64,000 nt of DNA from Ruegeria_C sp041537925. GTDB lineage: Bacteria; Pseudomonadota; Alphaproteobacteria; Rhodobacterales; Rhodobacteraceae. The position numbers and the translations under genes were made by a program. This document shows positions 34,973-44,300 of this stretch, piece after piece. How positions within the stretch are numbered: the first letter of the stretch is position 1; each line of letters begins with the position of its first letter. The stretch lies in NCBI RefSeq assembly GCF_041537925.1, contig NZ_JBGOSH010000001.1:728229-792228 (forward strand). Reading direction: 5' to 3'. A model generated the notes under the pieces. The model was given only the letters and a program-made list of their open reading frames with translations, ran no database searches and was not told where the DNA came from.

Positions 34973-36175
34973 ATGAATTTCCTGTCAGCGACATTGTCCC
35001 GCGTAAAGCCGTCTCCGACCATTGCAATGACAGCAAAAGCGGCGGAACTGAAGACCGCAGGACGCGACGTAATTGGTCTGAGCGCCGGTGAGCCGGATTT
35101 CGACACGCCGCAGAACATCAAAGACGCGGCCGTAGCAGCCATCGCGGCGGGCAAGACCAAGTACACGGCACCCGATGGGATTCCCGAGTTGAAGCAGGCG
35201 GTCTGCGCCAAACTCAAGCGCGATAACGGGCTGGACTACACGCCAGCGCAGGTGTCGGTCGGCACCGGCGGCAAGCAGACGCTCTACAACGCGCTGATGG
35301 CCACCATGAATCCCGGCGACGAAGTCATCATCCCCGCCCCCTACTGGGTCAGCTATCCCGACATGGTGTTGCTGGCGGGCGGCACGCCGGTGGTGGTCGA
35401 GACGGCACTGGAAAACAGCTTCAAACTAACCGCAGCGCAGCTTGAGGCGGCGATCACGCCGAACACCAAATGGTTCATCTTTAATTCACCGTCGAACCCG
35501 ACTGGCGCTGGCTACAGCCAGGACGAGTTGAAACCGCTGACCGATGTGTTGATGCGCCACCCGCATGTCTGGATCATGACCGACGACATGTACGAACATC
35601 TGGCCTATGACGGGTTTGAATTCTGCACGCCCGCGCAGGTCGAGCCGGGGCTTTATGAGCGCACGCTCACCTGCAATGGCGTGTCGAAGGCCTATGCGAT
35701 GACCGGCTGGCGCATCGGCTATGCCGCTGGATCGGTCGAATTGATCGCCGCCATGCGCAAGATCCAGTCGCAGAGCACCTCGAATCCCTGCTCGGTAAGC
35801 CAATGGGCCGCGGTGGAGGCGCTGAACGGAACCCAGGATTTCCTGGCCCCCAATAACGAGATATTCAAACGCCGCCGCGATCTGGTCGTGTCGATGCTAG
35901 GCCAGATCGACGGGATCACCTGCCCGGTGCCCGAAGGGGCGTTTTATGTCTACCCCTCCATCGCGGGCCTGATCGGCAAAACCACCCCCGCCGGGACCGT
36001 CATAGAAAACGACGAGGCCTTTGCCACTGCCCTGCTGGAAGAGGCGGATGTGGCGGTGGTGTTCGGTGCAGCCTTCGGTCTTTCGCCCAACTTTCGGGTC
36101 AGCTACGCTACCTCGGACGAGGCACTGACCGAGGCCTGCACGCGCATCCAGCGCTTCTGCGCCGCACTCAACTAG
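34973..36175 (+). CDS. aatA: aspartate aminotransferase (class I, subgroup I-gamma)
   Basis: A PLP aminotransferase of 400 residues, interconverting aspartate and 2-oxoglutarate with oxaloacetate and glutamate. The PLP lysine lies in GVSKAYAMTGWRIGYAAG. Other anchors are GLSAGEPDFDTP near the N-terminus, IFNSPSNPTGAGY, and the substrate-carboxylate-binding Arg in FRVSYATSDE. The N-terminus MNFLSATLSRVKPS matches alphaproteobacterial AatA, which can also act on prephenate. It is followed 13 bp later by a small conserved gene. Confidence 0.95.
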   Translation: MNFLSATLSRVKPSPTIAMTAKAAELKTAGRDVIGLSAGEPDFDTPQNIKDAAVAAIAAGKTKYTAPDGIPELKQAVCAKLKRDNGLDYTPAQVSVGTGGKQTLYNALMATMNPGDEVIIPAPYWVSYPDMVLLAGGTPVVVETALENSFKLTAAQLEAAITPNTKWFIFNSPSNPTGAGYSQDELKPLTDVLMRHPHVWIMTDDMYEHLAYDGFEFCTPAQVEPGLYERTLTCNGVSKAYAMTGWRIGYAAGSVELIAAMRKIQSQSTSNPCSVSQWAAVEALNGTQDFLAPNNEIFKRRRDLVVSMLGQIDGITCPVPEGAFYVYPSIAGLIGKTTPAGTVIENDEAFATALLEEADVAVVFGAAFGLSPNFRVSYATSDEALTEACTRIQRFCAALN

Positions 36176-36188
36176 ATTAGGAGCAGGC

Positions 36189-36602
36189 ATGTCAGCCGAA
36201 TTGCCCGACTATTACTTCCGTGTCCGCGAAAATGGAGCCGTCGTGTTTCGCGTGGACACGGAGAACCGCCAGCGCCGGATCGAGATGGACCAGATCGCGG
36301 TGGTCAACATCCGCAATGGCGAGATCAAGCCGCAAGGGCAGCGGGACTTATCCGAGCAGGACCTGCAGGAGATCCGCGCCTGGATGGCGACACGGACCGC
36401 GTTGCTTGCCAGCCGTGACATCGACGACATCCACAGGGCCGTGGATCACCTGAACCTGACCACGCAATGGGCGCAGTCCAAAGCGAGCGACACGCAGCTT
36501 GAAGAGGTGAGCGACGCCCTGCTTCTTGCTATGCACGACCTGCGCTCGGTGCTGGTGCGCAAAAAGTCAGACCGGCTTTTGGGCAAAGGGCGGTCCGAGT
36601 GA
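36189..36602 (+). CDS. conserved protein of unknown function
   Basis: A 137-residue soluble protein with no signal peptide or membrane helix. It starts with a beta-rich segment (DYYFRVRENGAVVFRVDTENRQRRIEMDQIAV) and ends with amphipathic helices (DLQEIRAWMATRTALLASRDIDDIHRAVDHLN). No family was recognised. AGGAGCAGGC lies before ATG 36189. The 13-bp gap makes co-transcription with aatA likely. Confidence 0.75.
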   Translation: MSAELPDYYFRVRENGAVVFRVDTENRQRRIEMDQIAVVNIRNGEIKPQGQRDLSEQDLQEIRAWMATRTALLASRDIDDIHRAVDHLNLTTQWAQSKASDTQLEEVSDALLLAMHDLRSVLVRKKSDRLLGKGRSE

Positions 36603-37327
36603 TCTGATGGATCTGAGGCGTGACCAATCTCACATTCTCAAGGCTTGGTCATCAATGCCCACAATTTGGACGAGGACGAAACCGCTACTGCGGCCCTGGC
36701 GTTTGCCGTTGATGTTTCGCGTCGTTCCCAACGTGGTGCATATTGCGCACTGACCCCCCTGCCTGACGATTGGTGCTTTCCAAGTCGACAATGGAGGTTG
36801 CCATGCCAAAGAAGAGAACAATGTCGCTGCGCGAGCAGATCATTGGGGATAAGCTAGGTCTTGCCCGGCCATGCCAAGCTGAGCAAGACGACACGCAAAT
36901 CCAGATCGCCACCAAACCCACCCGAGCCAACGTGAGCCCGTATGAAGCGCTCAGAACCTTACAGGGCCGTTCGCTCCGACAAGGGTCCCGGCAACATTCG
37001 GGGCGGTTGTTGCGTTCCAAGCTGGAGATTGCTGACATTTCCCGAAAGTTTGTTCCTGCGTGACGGCAGGTCGGCGCATCCCAGAAAACAGCGCCTGCGG
37101 GTTCCATTTTGTCAGGGTTTTTCAAAGCCGGAGACAATCAGTACACTTTGAAGTCTTGCACTCAGATCCGCCTCGAAAACCTAAAACAAAGCGAGCTTTC
37201 GCTGTGGCTATGCCAAGACCTGCTTTCGGGTTATGTCGGCCGGACATCCTAAACTTGCTAACACGTGAACAGACGAAGTGTTTATCGATATCGCGGTGCC
37301 AAATTTCTTTGTTGCGCATTCGCGGGC
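36603..37327. other. gene-poor stretch with low coding signal
   Basis: These 725 bp have lower GC and broken open frames on both strands. Apart from one short open frame with a good ribosome site (36803-37063) nothing convincing is present. Overlapping frames in both directions without codon bias suggest degenerate DNA, perhaps remnants of a repeat or decayed genes. No tRNA or structured RNA was recognised. Confidence 0.5.
36803..37063 (+). CDS. doubtful small open reading frame
   Basis: An 86-residue frame with a strong GGAGG ribosome site 5 bp upstream of its ATG. The N-terminus (MPKKRTMSLREQIIGDKLGLA) looks protein-like and basic, but the second half is low-complexity Arg/Ser/Gln and reads like a frame out of register. 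It may be a truncated gene whose 3' part was replaced. No homologue is recognised. Confidence 0.3.
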   Translation: MPKKRTMSLREQIIGDKLGLARPCQAEQDDTQIQIATKPTRANVSPYEALRTLQGRSLRQGSRQHSGRLLRSKLEIADISRKFVPA

Positions 37328-39172
37328 TCATTCATCAGGAATATCCAGCCCTGTCAGTTCAAGGCCTTCTCTTATTCTGGAAATCAGCTCCTCGGGCATT
37401 CCACGCGCTCGGAATGGGGCAAGCGGGATTTTGATAGCTTCAGGGAACTTTTGGCTCATTTCTTCGACCAAGTCTTTGGCCTCTTCCATTTCACCATTAA
37501 GAGCAAGGGCCGCAGCCGTTGATGCCATACCCATGGGATTACGCGCACCGCCCATGCCGGCCATTACGGCCTTTGCATCTTCGTAATCACCTCGGGCGAT
37601 GGCGTGCAGGTGAAAAGCGTTGCCATAACCGGGATGAAGTCTCGGATTCAAAGCGCGCGCTCGTGCGATCCAGGCCTCACCCTCCTCCCACTCACCGGAA
37701 TACGCCAAGAAGACCCCTAGATCAGCCAAGATCCATGAATCGTTGGGGTTCAATTCAATGGCGCGGTTCGCGTAGTTGTAGAAGATTTCCTTGCTCTCTC
37801 CGATCATGCGGCTGTGGATCGCCAGCGCATAATACGCATCTGGATTGTCCTGGTCTGCATCGAGTGCGTTTGATGCTGCATTTAGAGCCTGATCAGACCA
37901 GTCAGGCTTCAGGTCCATTTTGCGCTTTTTGGATTCGAGGTAATTGTAGGCCAGCCGTGACCAAGCCAAGGAATAATCCGGTTCGGCTTTGACTGTCCGC
38001 AGCAAGCAGTCACGCGCGATGCGATGATCCTCAATGGCGAAGGTTTGATAAAACCAGAATGACAGAAAGACGCATTCATACGCGTCGAGACTTTCCGGCG
38101 CTTTGCTTCTGACTTCCTGCGCGATGGCCGATTTGAAGAGTGGCGCGTCGCTCGACCCGATTGCGGCTGCGACTTTTCGGGCGATTTCAAGCTGAACTTC
38201 CAGCAAGCCTTCTGCGTCAAGATCGGCATCGAACGGTCCTGGCGGTGTCAATTGTCGACAGGTTTTGGCGTCGGTGAGCGTCGTTGTGACTCGGAGCCGG
38301 TCAGCCGAGCGTTGCACCGTGCCTCGCAGGATGTAATCGGCTCCAAGCTCTTCCCGCAGATTGTCGCATCCGGCATCGTCGCGGAAAGCCGTCGTGGCTT
38401 CCGGTGCAATGACAAAGAGGTTGGAGAACTTTGCCAAAAGCGCGTTGATGTCCCGGCTCAGACCTTCGCTGAAGAACTGATCTCCAGGATCGGGGCTCAG
38501 GTTTTCGAATGGCACCAATGCAATCCGAGCTCCGGTCGGCAGCGTGGTTTGGTCCTGCGGCTTCAAACTGTACCATGCGGCACCTGCGGTCAGGGCCAAG
38601 AAGGCAGCGACCCCGGCGATCCAACGGCCATAATTTGGGAGTGGGCGCATTTTTCGTGCGGCCTCGGCCGGCCAGACAAAGACCTCCATCGGCAGCGCAA
38701 TGTTCTTCAGAGCTTGCTGTCCGGCGCTGGCAAAAGCCACGTCCACCTTACCGGAAATTTGATCGATCACCTGTCGAGAGAGGCAAACGCCACCGGGCGG
38801 GGCCAAGGCTTCGAGCCGCGCGGCGATGTTTACGCCATCACCTAGCAAGTTGTCACCCTCGCTGACCACGTCGCCCAGATTGACACCGATCCGAAAACGC
38901 ATCTGGCCGCCGTCAGACTGCTTCGCGTTTCGGTTGGTCAGCCGATTTTGTATGTCGAGTGCTGCGCGAACCGCAGCGACAGGGCTTTCAAATTCCGCAA
39001 TTACGCTGTCACCGGCACTACCGAATACGCGACCGCCACCTGTGCGGATACACGGGTCAATTATACGTCGACAGGCAGAGAGTGCCGCTAATGTGCCCGC
39101 TTCATCGTCACGCATCATCTGCGAAAAACTGACGACATCTGCGGCGAGTATCGCCGCTAATTTGCGATCCAC
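37328..39172 (-). CDS. class III nucleotidyl cyclase with FlgO-like and TPR regions
   Basis: A 614-residue protein. Residues 1-165 are a class III cyclase domain, with metal-binding Asp12 in LAADVVSFS and Asp55 in GSAGDSV, and Asn115/Arg119 in GVNIAARLEA. A single membrane helix follows at about 184-201. Residues 205-340 resemble the FlgO-like/tetratricopeptide-partner domain (IALVPFENLSPDPGDQFFSEGL). TPR repeats run from about 410 to the end. The adenine-selecting Lys usually found before the second metal Asp is absent (VFGSAGD), so nucleotide preference is unclear. It is expected at the inner membrane. Confidence 0.87.
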   Translation of the reverse strand: MDRKLAAILAADVVSFSQMMRDDEAGTLAALSACRRIIDPCIRTGGGRVFGSAGDSVIAEFESPVAAVRAALDIQNRLTNRNAKQSDGGQMRFRIGVNLGDVVSEGDNLLGDGVNIAARLEALAPPGGVCLSRQVIDQISGKVDVAFASAGQQALKNIALPMEVFVWPAEAARKMRPLPNYGRWIAGVAAFLALTAGAAWYSLKPQDQTTLPTGARIALVPFENLSPDPGDQFFSEGLSRDINALLAKFSNLFVIAPEATTAFRDDAGCDNLREELGADYILRGTVQRSADRLRVTTTLTDAKTCRQLTPPGPFDADLDAEGLLEVQLEIARKVAAAIGSSDAPLFKSAIAQEVRSKAPESLDAYECVFLSFWFYQTFAIEDHRIARDCLLRTVKAEPDYSLAWSRLAYNYLESKKRKMDLKPDWSDQALNAASNALDADQDNPDAYYALAIHSRMIGESKEIFYNYANRAIELNPNDSWILADLGVFLAYSGEWEEGEAWIARARALNPRLHPGYGNAFHLHAIARGDYEDAKAVMAGMGGARNPMGMASTAAALALNGEMEEAKDLVEEMSQKFPEAIKIPLAPFRARGMPEELISRIREGLELTGLDIPDE

Positions 39173-39534
39173 ACGCTGCCTCCCTTAAGGCCCACTCTAG
39201 CACCTCCAAAAAATGAACGCCAGAATGCCAAATCCGAAGATCTTCAACGATGGTCGTACGGAACGGCAGAGGTCTGCTATTGTCAGCCGCCGGATCAACA
39301 TGAGGCTGCTCGCGTTAATACGCATCGTCCAAAAACTGTCGTTATTGGCAAGGAGTGCATTTGGTCGCAATGGCTGAAAAAACCTGTACCACAATCACCG
39401 GGGCAGCACTTCGCTTCATACCGTCACGTTTTTGATCGTGTCAGAAAGCCGGCACTCGCCGCCCCGCGCCAGCTTGGGATGTATGGGCGCTTAGCGGACA
39501 TGATCTTTCTTGCCATTGCCTGTCGGATCAAACC
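39173..39534. other. intergenic stretch between cyclase and MATE genes
   Basis: About 360 bp with no gene I can support. It must hold the cyclase promoter, since the cyclase is transcribed away from it to the left, and the end of the MATE gene lies at its right edge. One plus-strand frame stays open for over 110 codons but has no start codon before its last part and no recognisable protein similarity. A 65-codon minus frame is probably chance. Confidence 0.4.
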
Positions 39535-40896
39535 TCAGGCCAAGACACCGACCCGGTTGATCGTCCGCCCCCAAAACCGCGTCATCAGCAGCACTGCCGC
39601 GCAGGCAAGGCCGAGGACCAGCCCGCTCCAGACACCGACGCCGCCCCAACCCATCTGGAAGCCCAACATGTAGGAAGCCGGGATGCCGACCAGCCAGTAG
39701 CTGAGCGCCGCGATCACCATTGGGCCAGTGGTGTCCTGCACCCCCCGCAGCACGCCCAGCGCAATGACCTGAGCACCGTCCACAGTCTGAAACAGTGCCG
39801 CTACCGCCAGCAGCCCGGTGCCGATCAGCAGGATCTGCCCACGATGCGGATCGTCGGCTTCCATGAACAGTGAAATCAGCTGTTCCGGAAAGACTAGGAA
39901 CAGCGTCACCGCCACCGCTGAAATCGCAAGCGACATGATCGTGACGACCAATGCACCACGCGCCAGATGCGCCCGGTCCTTACGGCCATAGGCATTGCCA
40001 GCCCGGATCGTCGCCGCGTTGCTCAGTCCTAGATGCACCATGAAGGTGGCTGAGGCCAGCTGAAGCGCGATGCCATGGGCGGCCAGCGGTATCGCCCCCA
40101 GCCAGCCCATCATCAGCGCCGAAGAAGCAAACATCGTCACCTCGCTCAGCATGGTCAAGCCGATGGGCACGCCCAGCCGGAACACCCGCGCAAACATTTC
40201 CCAATCCGGGCGCCAGAAGCGGCGGAAAAGTTCATGCTCGGGCAGGACCCGCACCGCATAGACAACAACCGCCAGCAGCGACACGATCTGGGTGAGAACC
40301 GAGGCGATTGCTGCACCGATCACGCCCAGTTCTGGCGCGCCCCAGTTGCCGAAGATCAGCGCGTAGTTTGTCACAGCATTGGTGACAGCGGCGGCTATAG
40401 TGATCCAGAACACAACCTGCGTCCGTTCCAACGCCGCCAAATAAGACTTCAAAACCATCACCAGCAACGCAGGCAGTAGGCCCCAACCCGCGACCCTTAG
40501 ATAGGTGGCCGCGGTCTCGGCCACTGCGGGCTCCTGCCCCATCAACAGAAGGATCGGATAGGACCACCACAAAAGCGGCAAGGCGACGACAAAGAAAAGC
40601 ATCGACAGCCACAGCCCCATGCGTGTGATGCGGCGGATGCTGGTCTCGTCCTCTTCGGCAGCGGCGGTAGCGACCATCGGCATCACCGCCATAGCAAAGC
40701 CCGCCCCCAGCAGGAACAGCACGAAGAAATAGCTTGATGCCAAGGTCACCGCGGCCAGTGCCTCGACCCCGTACCAGCCCAGCATGACGGTATCGGTCAA
40801 ACCGATGGCAAACTGCGCCAGGTGCCCGCCGATCAGCGGGACCCCAAGGACGGCAATCGCGCGGACATGGCCGCCATATGTCATAGTGGGACTCAT
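39535..40896 (-). CDS. MATE-family efflux transporter (NorM-like)
   Basis: An inner-membrane antiporter of 453 residues with about twelve helices in two similar halves, exporting cationic drugs or metabolites in exchange for Na+ or H+. It has MATE landmarks such as QFAIGLTDTVMLGWYGVEALAAVTLASS in the first helices, the GWGLLPALLVMVLKSYLAALERT segment, and VDGAQVIALGVLRGVQDT in the second half. ATG 40896 was chosen; another at 40884 is equally possible, while the 44-residue upstream extension looks non-coding. No regulator is adjacent. Confidence 0.91.
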   Translation of the reverse strand: MSPTMTYGGHVRAIAVLGVPLIGGHLAQFAIGLTDTVMLGWYGVEALAAVTLASSYFFVLFLLGAGFAMAVMPMVATAAAEEDETSIRRITRMGLWLSMLFFVVALPLLWWSYPILLLMGQEPAVAETAATYLRVAGWGLLPALLVMVLKSYLAALERTQVVFWITIAAAVTNAVTNYALIFGNWGAPELGVIGAAIASVLTQIVSLLAVVVYAVRVLPEHELFRRFWRPDWEMFARVFRLGVPIGLTMLSEVTMFASSALMMGWLGAIPLAAHGIALQLASATFMVHLGLSNAATIRAGNAYGRKDRAHLARGALVVTIMSLAISAVAVTLFLVFPEQLISLFMEADDPHRGQILLIGTGLLAVAALFQTVDGAQVIALGVLRGVQDTTGPMVIAALSYWLVGIPASYMLGFQMGWGGVGVWSGLVLGLACAAVLLMTRFWGRTINRVGVLA

Positions 40897-40991
40897 CCGA
40901 CAGCCATATGGCGGGCCTTTCAGACTTGCAAGAGACAGGTTCAACCCCGCACACTCGCAACCGGAGATGACCGCAGCACAGCGAGGCCCCA

Positions 40992-41633
40992 ATGTCAGAC
41001 CCTTTCGCAACCCTCGTTCCGGATGCAACCGGTTTTCTGTCCGATCTTGCCCGGAACAACACGCGCGACTGGTTCCTGGCCCACAAGCCGACCTATGAGG
41101 ACAAGCTGAAAGCGCCCGCGATGGCGCTACTTGACATCATCGCCGCTGATCTTGGCACGGGTACCGGAATCAAACTGTTCCGCCCGCATCGCGATGTGCG
41201 GTTTTCCAAGGATAAGACGCCCTATCACACGCATCTGCATATGCTGTGGAGCCTGCCATCAGAGAGCGGGCCACGCCCGGCGCTCTTCTTTGGGATCGGG
41301 CTGAACTATGTGAGTGCCGGTGCCGGGTTCATGGGATTTGACAAGACGGCCCTGCCGATCTGGCGGGCTGGCGTTGACGGCGCGCGGGGCGCAAAGATCA
41401 CAGCCGAACTGGACCGCCTTGCCGCCGACGGGTTGCGTATTGGCGCGCCTGAACTCAAGCGGGTTCCCGCCCCCTATGACAAGGATCATCCTCGGGGCGC
41501 GCTGCTGCGCCGCAAGGCGCTGACGGTCTGGCACGATCTGGACAAGGCGGAGATCGCCAGCCCCGTCGCCACCATCCGCGCCACCCACCAAAGGCTCGCA
41601 CCTTTGCTGGGCAGCCTGCAGGCGATCTTCTGA
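40992..41633 (+). CDS. DUF2461 (TIGR02453) family protein
   Basis: A 213-residue soluble protein. The family pattern is clear: FLSDLARNNTRDWFLAHKPTYED near the start, FRPHRDVRFSKDKTPYHTH in the middle, and ALFFGIGLNYVSAGAGFMGF later. Conserved Arg, His and Asp residues in the middle motif suggest an enzymatic or nucleic-acid-related role, but the biochemical function of the family is not known. It is divergent from the MATE gene with about 95 bp between them. Confidence 0.86.
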   Translation: MSDPFATLVPDATGFLSDLARNNTRDWFLAHKPTYEDKLKAPAMALLDIIAADLGTGTGIKLFRPHRDVRFSKDKTPYHTHLHMLWSLPSESGPRPALFFGIGLNYVSAGAGFMGFDKTALPIWRAGVDGARGAKITAELDRLAADGLRIGAPELKRVPAPYDKDHPRGALLRRKALTVWHDLDKAEIASPVATIRATHQRLAPLLGSLQAIF

Positions 41634-41636
41634 GGA

Positions 41637-42605
41637 TCAGCCCACCTTGCGTGCGTCTGGATGCAGCGCGGTGCCCAGGATATGCTCGGACCCGTGGATC
41701 ACATGGTTCGCATGCCCTACGATCAGCGGGTCCGGCGCGCCGACCAGATCGTGATCCTTGCCCGGATAGTCAAGCGTCGACAGGAAATGCCGCATGCAGT
41801 TCAGCCGCGCCCGTTTCTTGTCGTTCGACTTGACGATAGTCCAAGGTGCGTCGGCGGTGTCGGTGTAGAAGAACATCGCCTCTTTCGCCTCGGTATAGTC
41901 GTCCCATTTGCCAAGACTGGCCTTGTCGATGGGCGACAGCTTCCACTGTTTCAACGGGTCGGATTCGCGGCTTTTGAACCGGTTCTTCTGCTCGGGGCGC
42001 GTCACCGAGAACCAGTACTTATACAGCCGTATCCCGGACCGGACCAGCATCCGTTCCAGATCGGGCGCCTGACGCATGAATTCGAGATAGTCGTTGGGCC
42101 CGCAAAACCCCATCACCCGCTCGACCCCGGCGCGGTTGTACCAGGAGCGATCGAAGAACACCATTTCGCCAGAGGTCGGCAGCTCGCGCACATAGCGCTG
42201 GAAATACCACTGCCCGCGCTCTTCTTCGCTAGGTTTGTTCAAGGCGACGACACGGGCCGCACGCGGGTTCAGATGCTCCATGAACCGCTTGATGGTGCCG
42301 CCCTTGCCCGCCGCATCGCGGCCTTCGAAGATCAGGGCGAATTTCTGTCCGGTTTGCTGCGCCCAGAGCTGCACCTTGAGCAATTCCGCCTGCAATTTGG
42401 CTTTCTCTGCCTCGTAGCGGCGTCGGGGCAGCTTGCGGTCATAAGGATATCGGCCGCTTTCAAAGGCCCTCCGCACATCATCGGGGCTTGGCGCTTTGGG
42501 GGCGGTTCCGGGTTTTGGGGTCGTGTCAGGTTGCGTGGCTTTGGTAGTTACGGCAGCCCCATTGCTGAGTGGCGATGGCGTCTGTGTTCGGGTCTCTTGC
42601 GTCAT
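41637..42605 (-). CDS. ppk2: polyphosphate kinase 2
   Basis: Transfers phosphate between polyphosphate and nucleotides, favouring NTP formation from NDP or NMP. The 322-residue protein contains a single PPK2 domain: Walker A GRDAAGKGGTIKRF, the Walker B/catalytic region MVFFDRSWYNRAGVERVMGF, and the lid and later helix KYWFSVTRPEQKNRF. The N-terminal 60 residues are Thr/Pro-rich and probably disordered. Single-domain PPK2 enzymes occur in many Rhodobacteraceae. It is convergent with the DUF2461 gene, 3 bp apart. Confidence 0.94.
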   Translation of the reverse strand: MTQETRTQTPSPLSNGAAVTTKATQPDTTPKPGTAPKAPSPDDVRRAFESGRYPYDRKLPRRRYEAEKAKLQAELLKVQLWAQQTGQKFALIFEGRDAAGKGGTIKRFMEHLNPRAARVVALNKPSEEERGQWYFQRYVRELPTSGEMVFFDRSWYNRAGVERVMGFCGPNDYLEFMRQAPDLERMLVRSGIRLYKYWFSVTRPEQKNRFKSRESDPLKQWKLSPIDKASLGKWDDYTEAKEAMFFYTDTADAPWTIVKSNDKKRARLNCMRHFLSTLDYPGKDHDLVGAPDPLIVGHANHVIHGSEHILGTALHPDARKVG

Positions 42606-42786
42606 GTAAATCCCTCCTGTCTCATTCTGGCGGCAGGGTAACGAGGTCGCGCGAACGCCGCCTTGATCGGTGTCAAAAAATCATCACATGCCGGGTGGCG
42701 ACCCTACGAAACGCAACCAAAATCCGGCACACGGGTTTCCATCGATGGGAATGCCTGTTTGACTGCAGCACCAAGCGGAGCATGTG

Positions 42787-43677
42787 ATGGACAGCCGGAC
42801 AGTTACCCTCAACGGACGGGGCTTCTTTCTGCGGCAATGGGGCGACCCGGCCCTGCCAAAGCTGTTGATGCTTCACGGGTTTCCCGAATATGGCGGCGCA
42901 TGGTCCGATCTTGCGCCGCATCTGAGCGACCGTTTTCATTGCATCGCCCCCGATCAGCGCGGATACGGTCAAAGCTGGGCACCGTCCGGTATCGAGCACT
43001 ACGTTGCGTCGGCGCTGGTCTCGGACATGGCAACGCTCATCGAACAGAACGGCGGACCGGTTGCGGTGCTGGGGCATGACTGGGGCGCGTCAGTGGCCTA
43101 TGGGCTGGCCATGTTCCGGCCCGAGCTTGTGACGCGGCTGATCATCGCAAACGGGGTGCATCCCGTGCCGTTCCAGCGGGCTCTGGCGGCGGGCGGACCG
43201 CAATGCACCGCATCGCAATATATCAACGTGCTGCGACAGCCAGAGGCGACGGCATCGCTGTCTGAAAACAACTTTGCGCGGCTGGAACGGTTTTTCCAAC
43301 ATGGCATGGATCACAACTGGATGACCAAGGAACGGCTGGCCGCTTATCGCACCGAATGGGCACGGCCCGGACGGCTGGACTGTATGCTCAACTGGTACCG
43401 TGCCTCGCCGCTGAAACTGGCCCGCCCCGGCCAGACGCTGACTGATCTGCCTGCCCTGCCGCTTGACCGACTGCATGTGAAATGCCCGCATCTGCTGCTC
43501 TGGGGCAACAATGACACCGCGTTGCTGCCCGAGGCCACCGAGGGTCTCGAAGACTTCGCCGCCGATTTGACCCGCATCGATTTCGCGGGAGCTGATCATT
43601 GGCTACATCACCAAATCCCAAAGGCCGTGGCAGATGCCATACGCGGCTGGCTACCACCAGAGGACCAATCCCCATGA
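42787..43677 (+). CDS. alpha/beta hydrolase, epoxide-hydrolase-like
   Basis: A 296-residue protein. The oxyanion motif HGFPEYGGAW and the nucleophile elbow LGHDWGASVAYGLA contain the nucleophilic Asp typical of soluble epoxide hydrolases and haloalkane dehalogenases. A C-terminal GADHWLHHQ carries the catalytic His, and LLLWGNNDTAL the charge-relay Asp. ATG 42787 has GGAG 6 bp upstream. Its stop overlaps the ATG of the GST gene (ATGA), implying a shared detoxification transcript. Confidence 0.87.
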   Translation: MDSRTVTLNGRGFFLRQWGDPALPKLLMLHGFPEYGGAWSDLAPHLSDRFHCIAPDQRGYGQSWAPSGIEHYVASALVSDMATLIEQNGGPVAVLGHDWGASVAYGLAMFRPELVTRLIIANGVHPVPFQRALAAGGPQCTASQYINVLRQPEATASLSENNFARLERFFQHGMDHNWMTKERLAAYRTEWARPGRLDCMLNWYRASPLKLARPGQTLTDLPALPLDRLHVKCPHLLLWGNNDTALLPEATEGLEDFAADLTRIDFAGADHWLHHQIPKAVADAIRGWLPPEDQSP

Positions 43678-44285
43678 TCACACTCCACCACCTGAATCAG
43701 TCCCGCTCGCAGCGTATCCTCTGGCTGCTCGAAGAACTGGAGCTACCGTATGAGGTCATCCGCTATCAGCGCGATGAAACCACCCGCCTCGCGCCGCCGG
43801 AACTGCGCGCGATCCACCCTTTGGGGAAATCACCGGTGGTCGAGATCGAGGGTCAGAAAGTGACCGAATCCGGCGCCATCGTCGAGATCATCTGCGCCCG
43901 GCACGGCCCGCAAATGGTGCCGGAACTTGGTAGCGAGGCGCATATCCGCCATCTGGAACTGATGCATTTCGCCGAAGGTTCGATGATGACACCACTCTTG
44001 CTGAACCTCTATGTGGGTCTGCTGGGTGATGCGGGTGCTCCGCTGCACCCCCGAATCGAACAGGAATTGACCAACCATTTCAGCTATCTGGAAACACTGC
44101 TGCGCCCCTCAGGCCATTTCGTGCTGGATGAATTATCCGCCGTCGACATCATGCTGAGCTTTCCCGCCGGCGCCCTTGCCAGATTGGGCCGGGAACAAGA
44201 GTTCCCGAATGTCGCCTCGTTCTCCAAGGCGATGCGCGCGCGCCCGGCCTATCAGCGCGCATTGGTCGCCGGGGGAGAGGAGTAG
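43674..44285 (+). CDS. glutathione S-transferase
   Basis: A 203-residue GST. The N-terminal thioredoxin fold begins ITLHHLNQSRSQRILWLLEELELPYE, with the probable catalytic Ser or Tyr near the SRSQR turn and the glutathione-binding HPLGKSPVVE (cis-Pro) and ESGAI motifs. The C-terminal helical domain follows. It is coupled to the epoxide-hydrolase-like gene by ATGA, which suggests conjugation of an electrophile formed or handled by that enzyme. Confidence 0.9.
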   Translation: MITLHHLNQSRSQRILWLLEELELPYEVIRYQRDETTRLAPPELRAIHPLGKSPVVEIEGQKVTESGAIVEIICARHGPQMVPELGSEAHIRHLELMHFAEGSMMTPLLLNLYVGLLGDAGAPLHPRIEQELTNHFSYLETLLRPSGHFVLDELSAVDIMLSFPAGALARLGREQEFPNVASFSKAMRARPAYQRALVAGGEE

Positions 44286-44300
44286 GCCGCGCTAGCGTGC

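Noticed and set aside
37060..37434. 124-codon plus-strand frame in the gene-poor stretch
   Set aside because: Runs into the 3' end of the cyclase in antisense and has no ribosome site or family signal.
39197..39394. 65-codon minus-strand frame with a hydrophobic end
   Set aside because: No ribosome site and no similarity recognised; probably chance in the gap before the cyclase.
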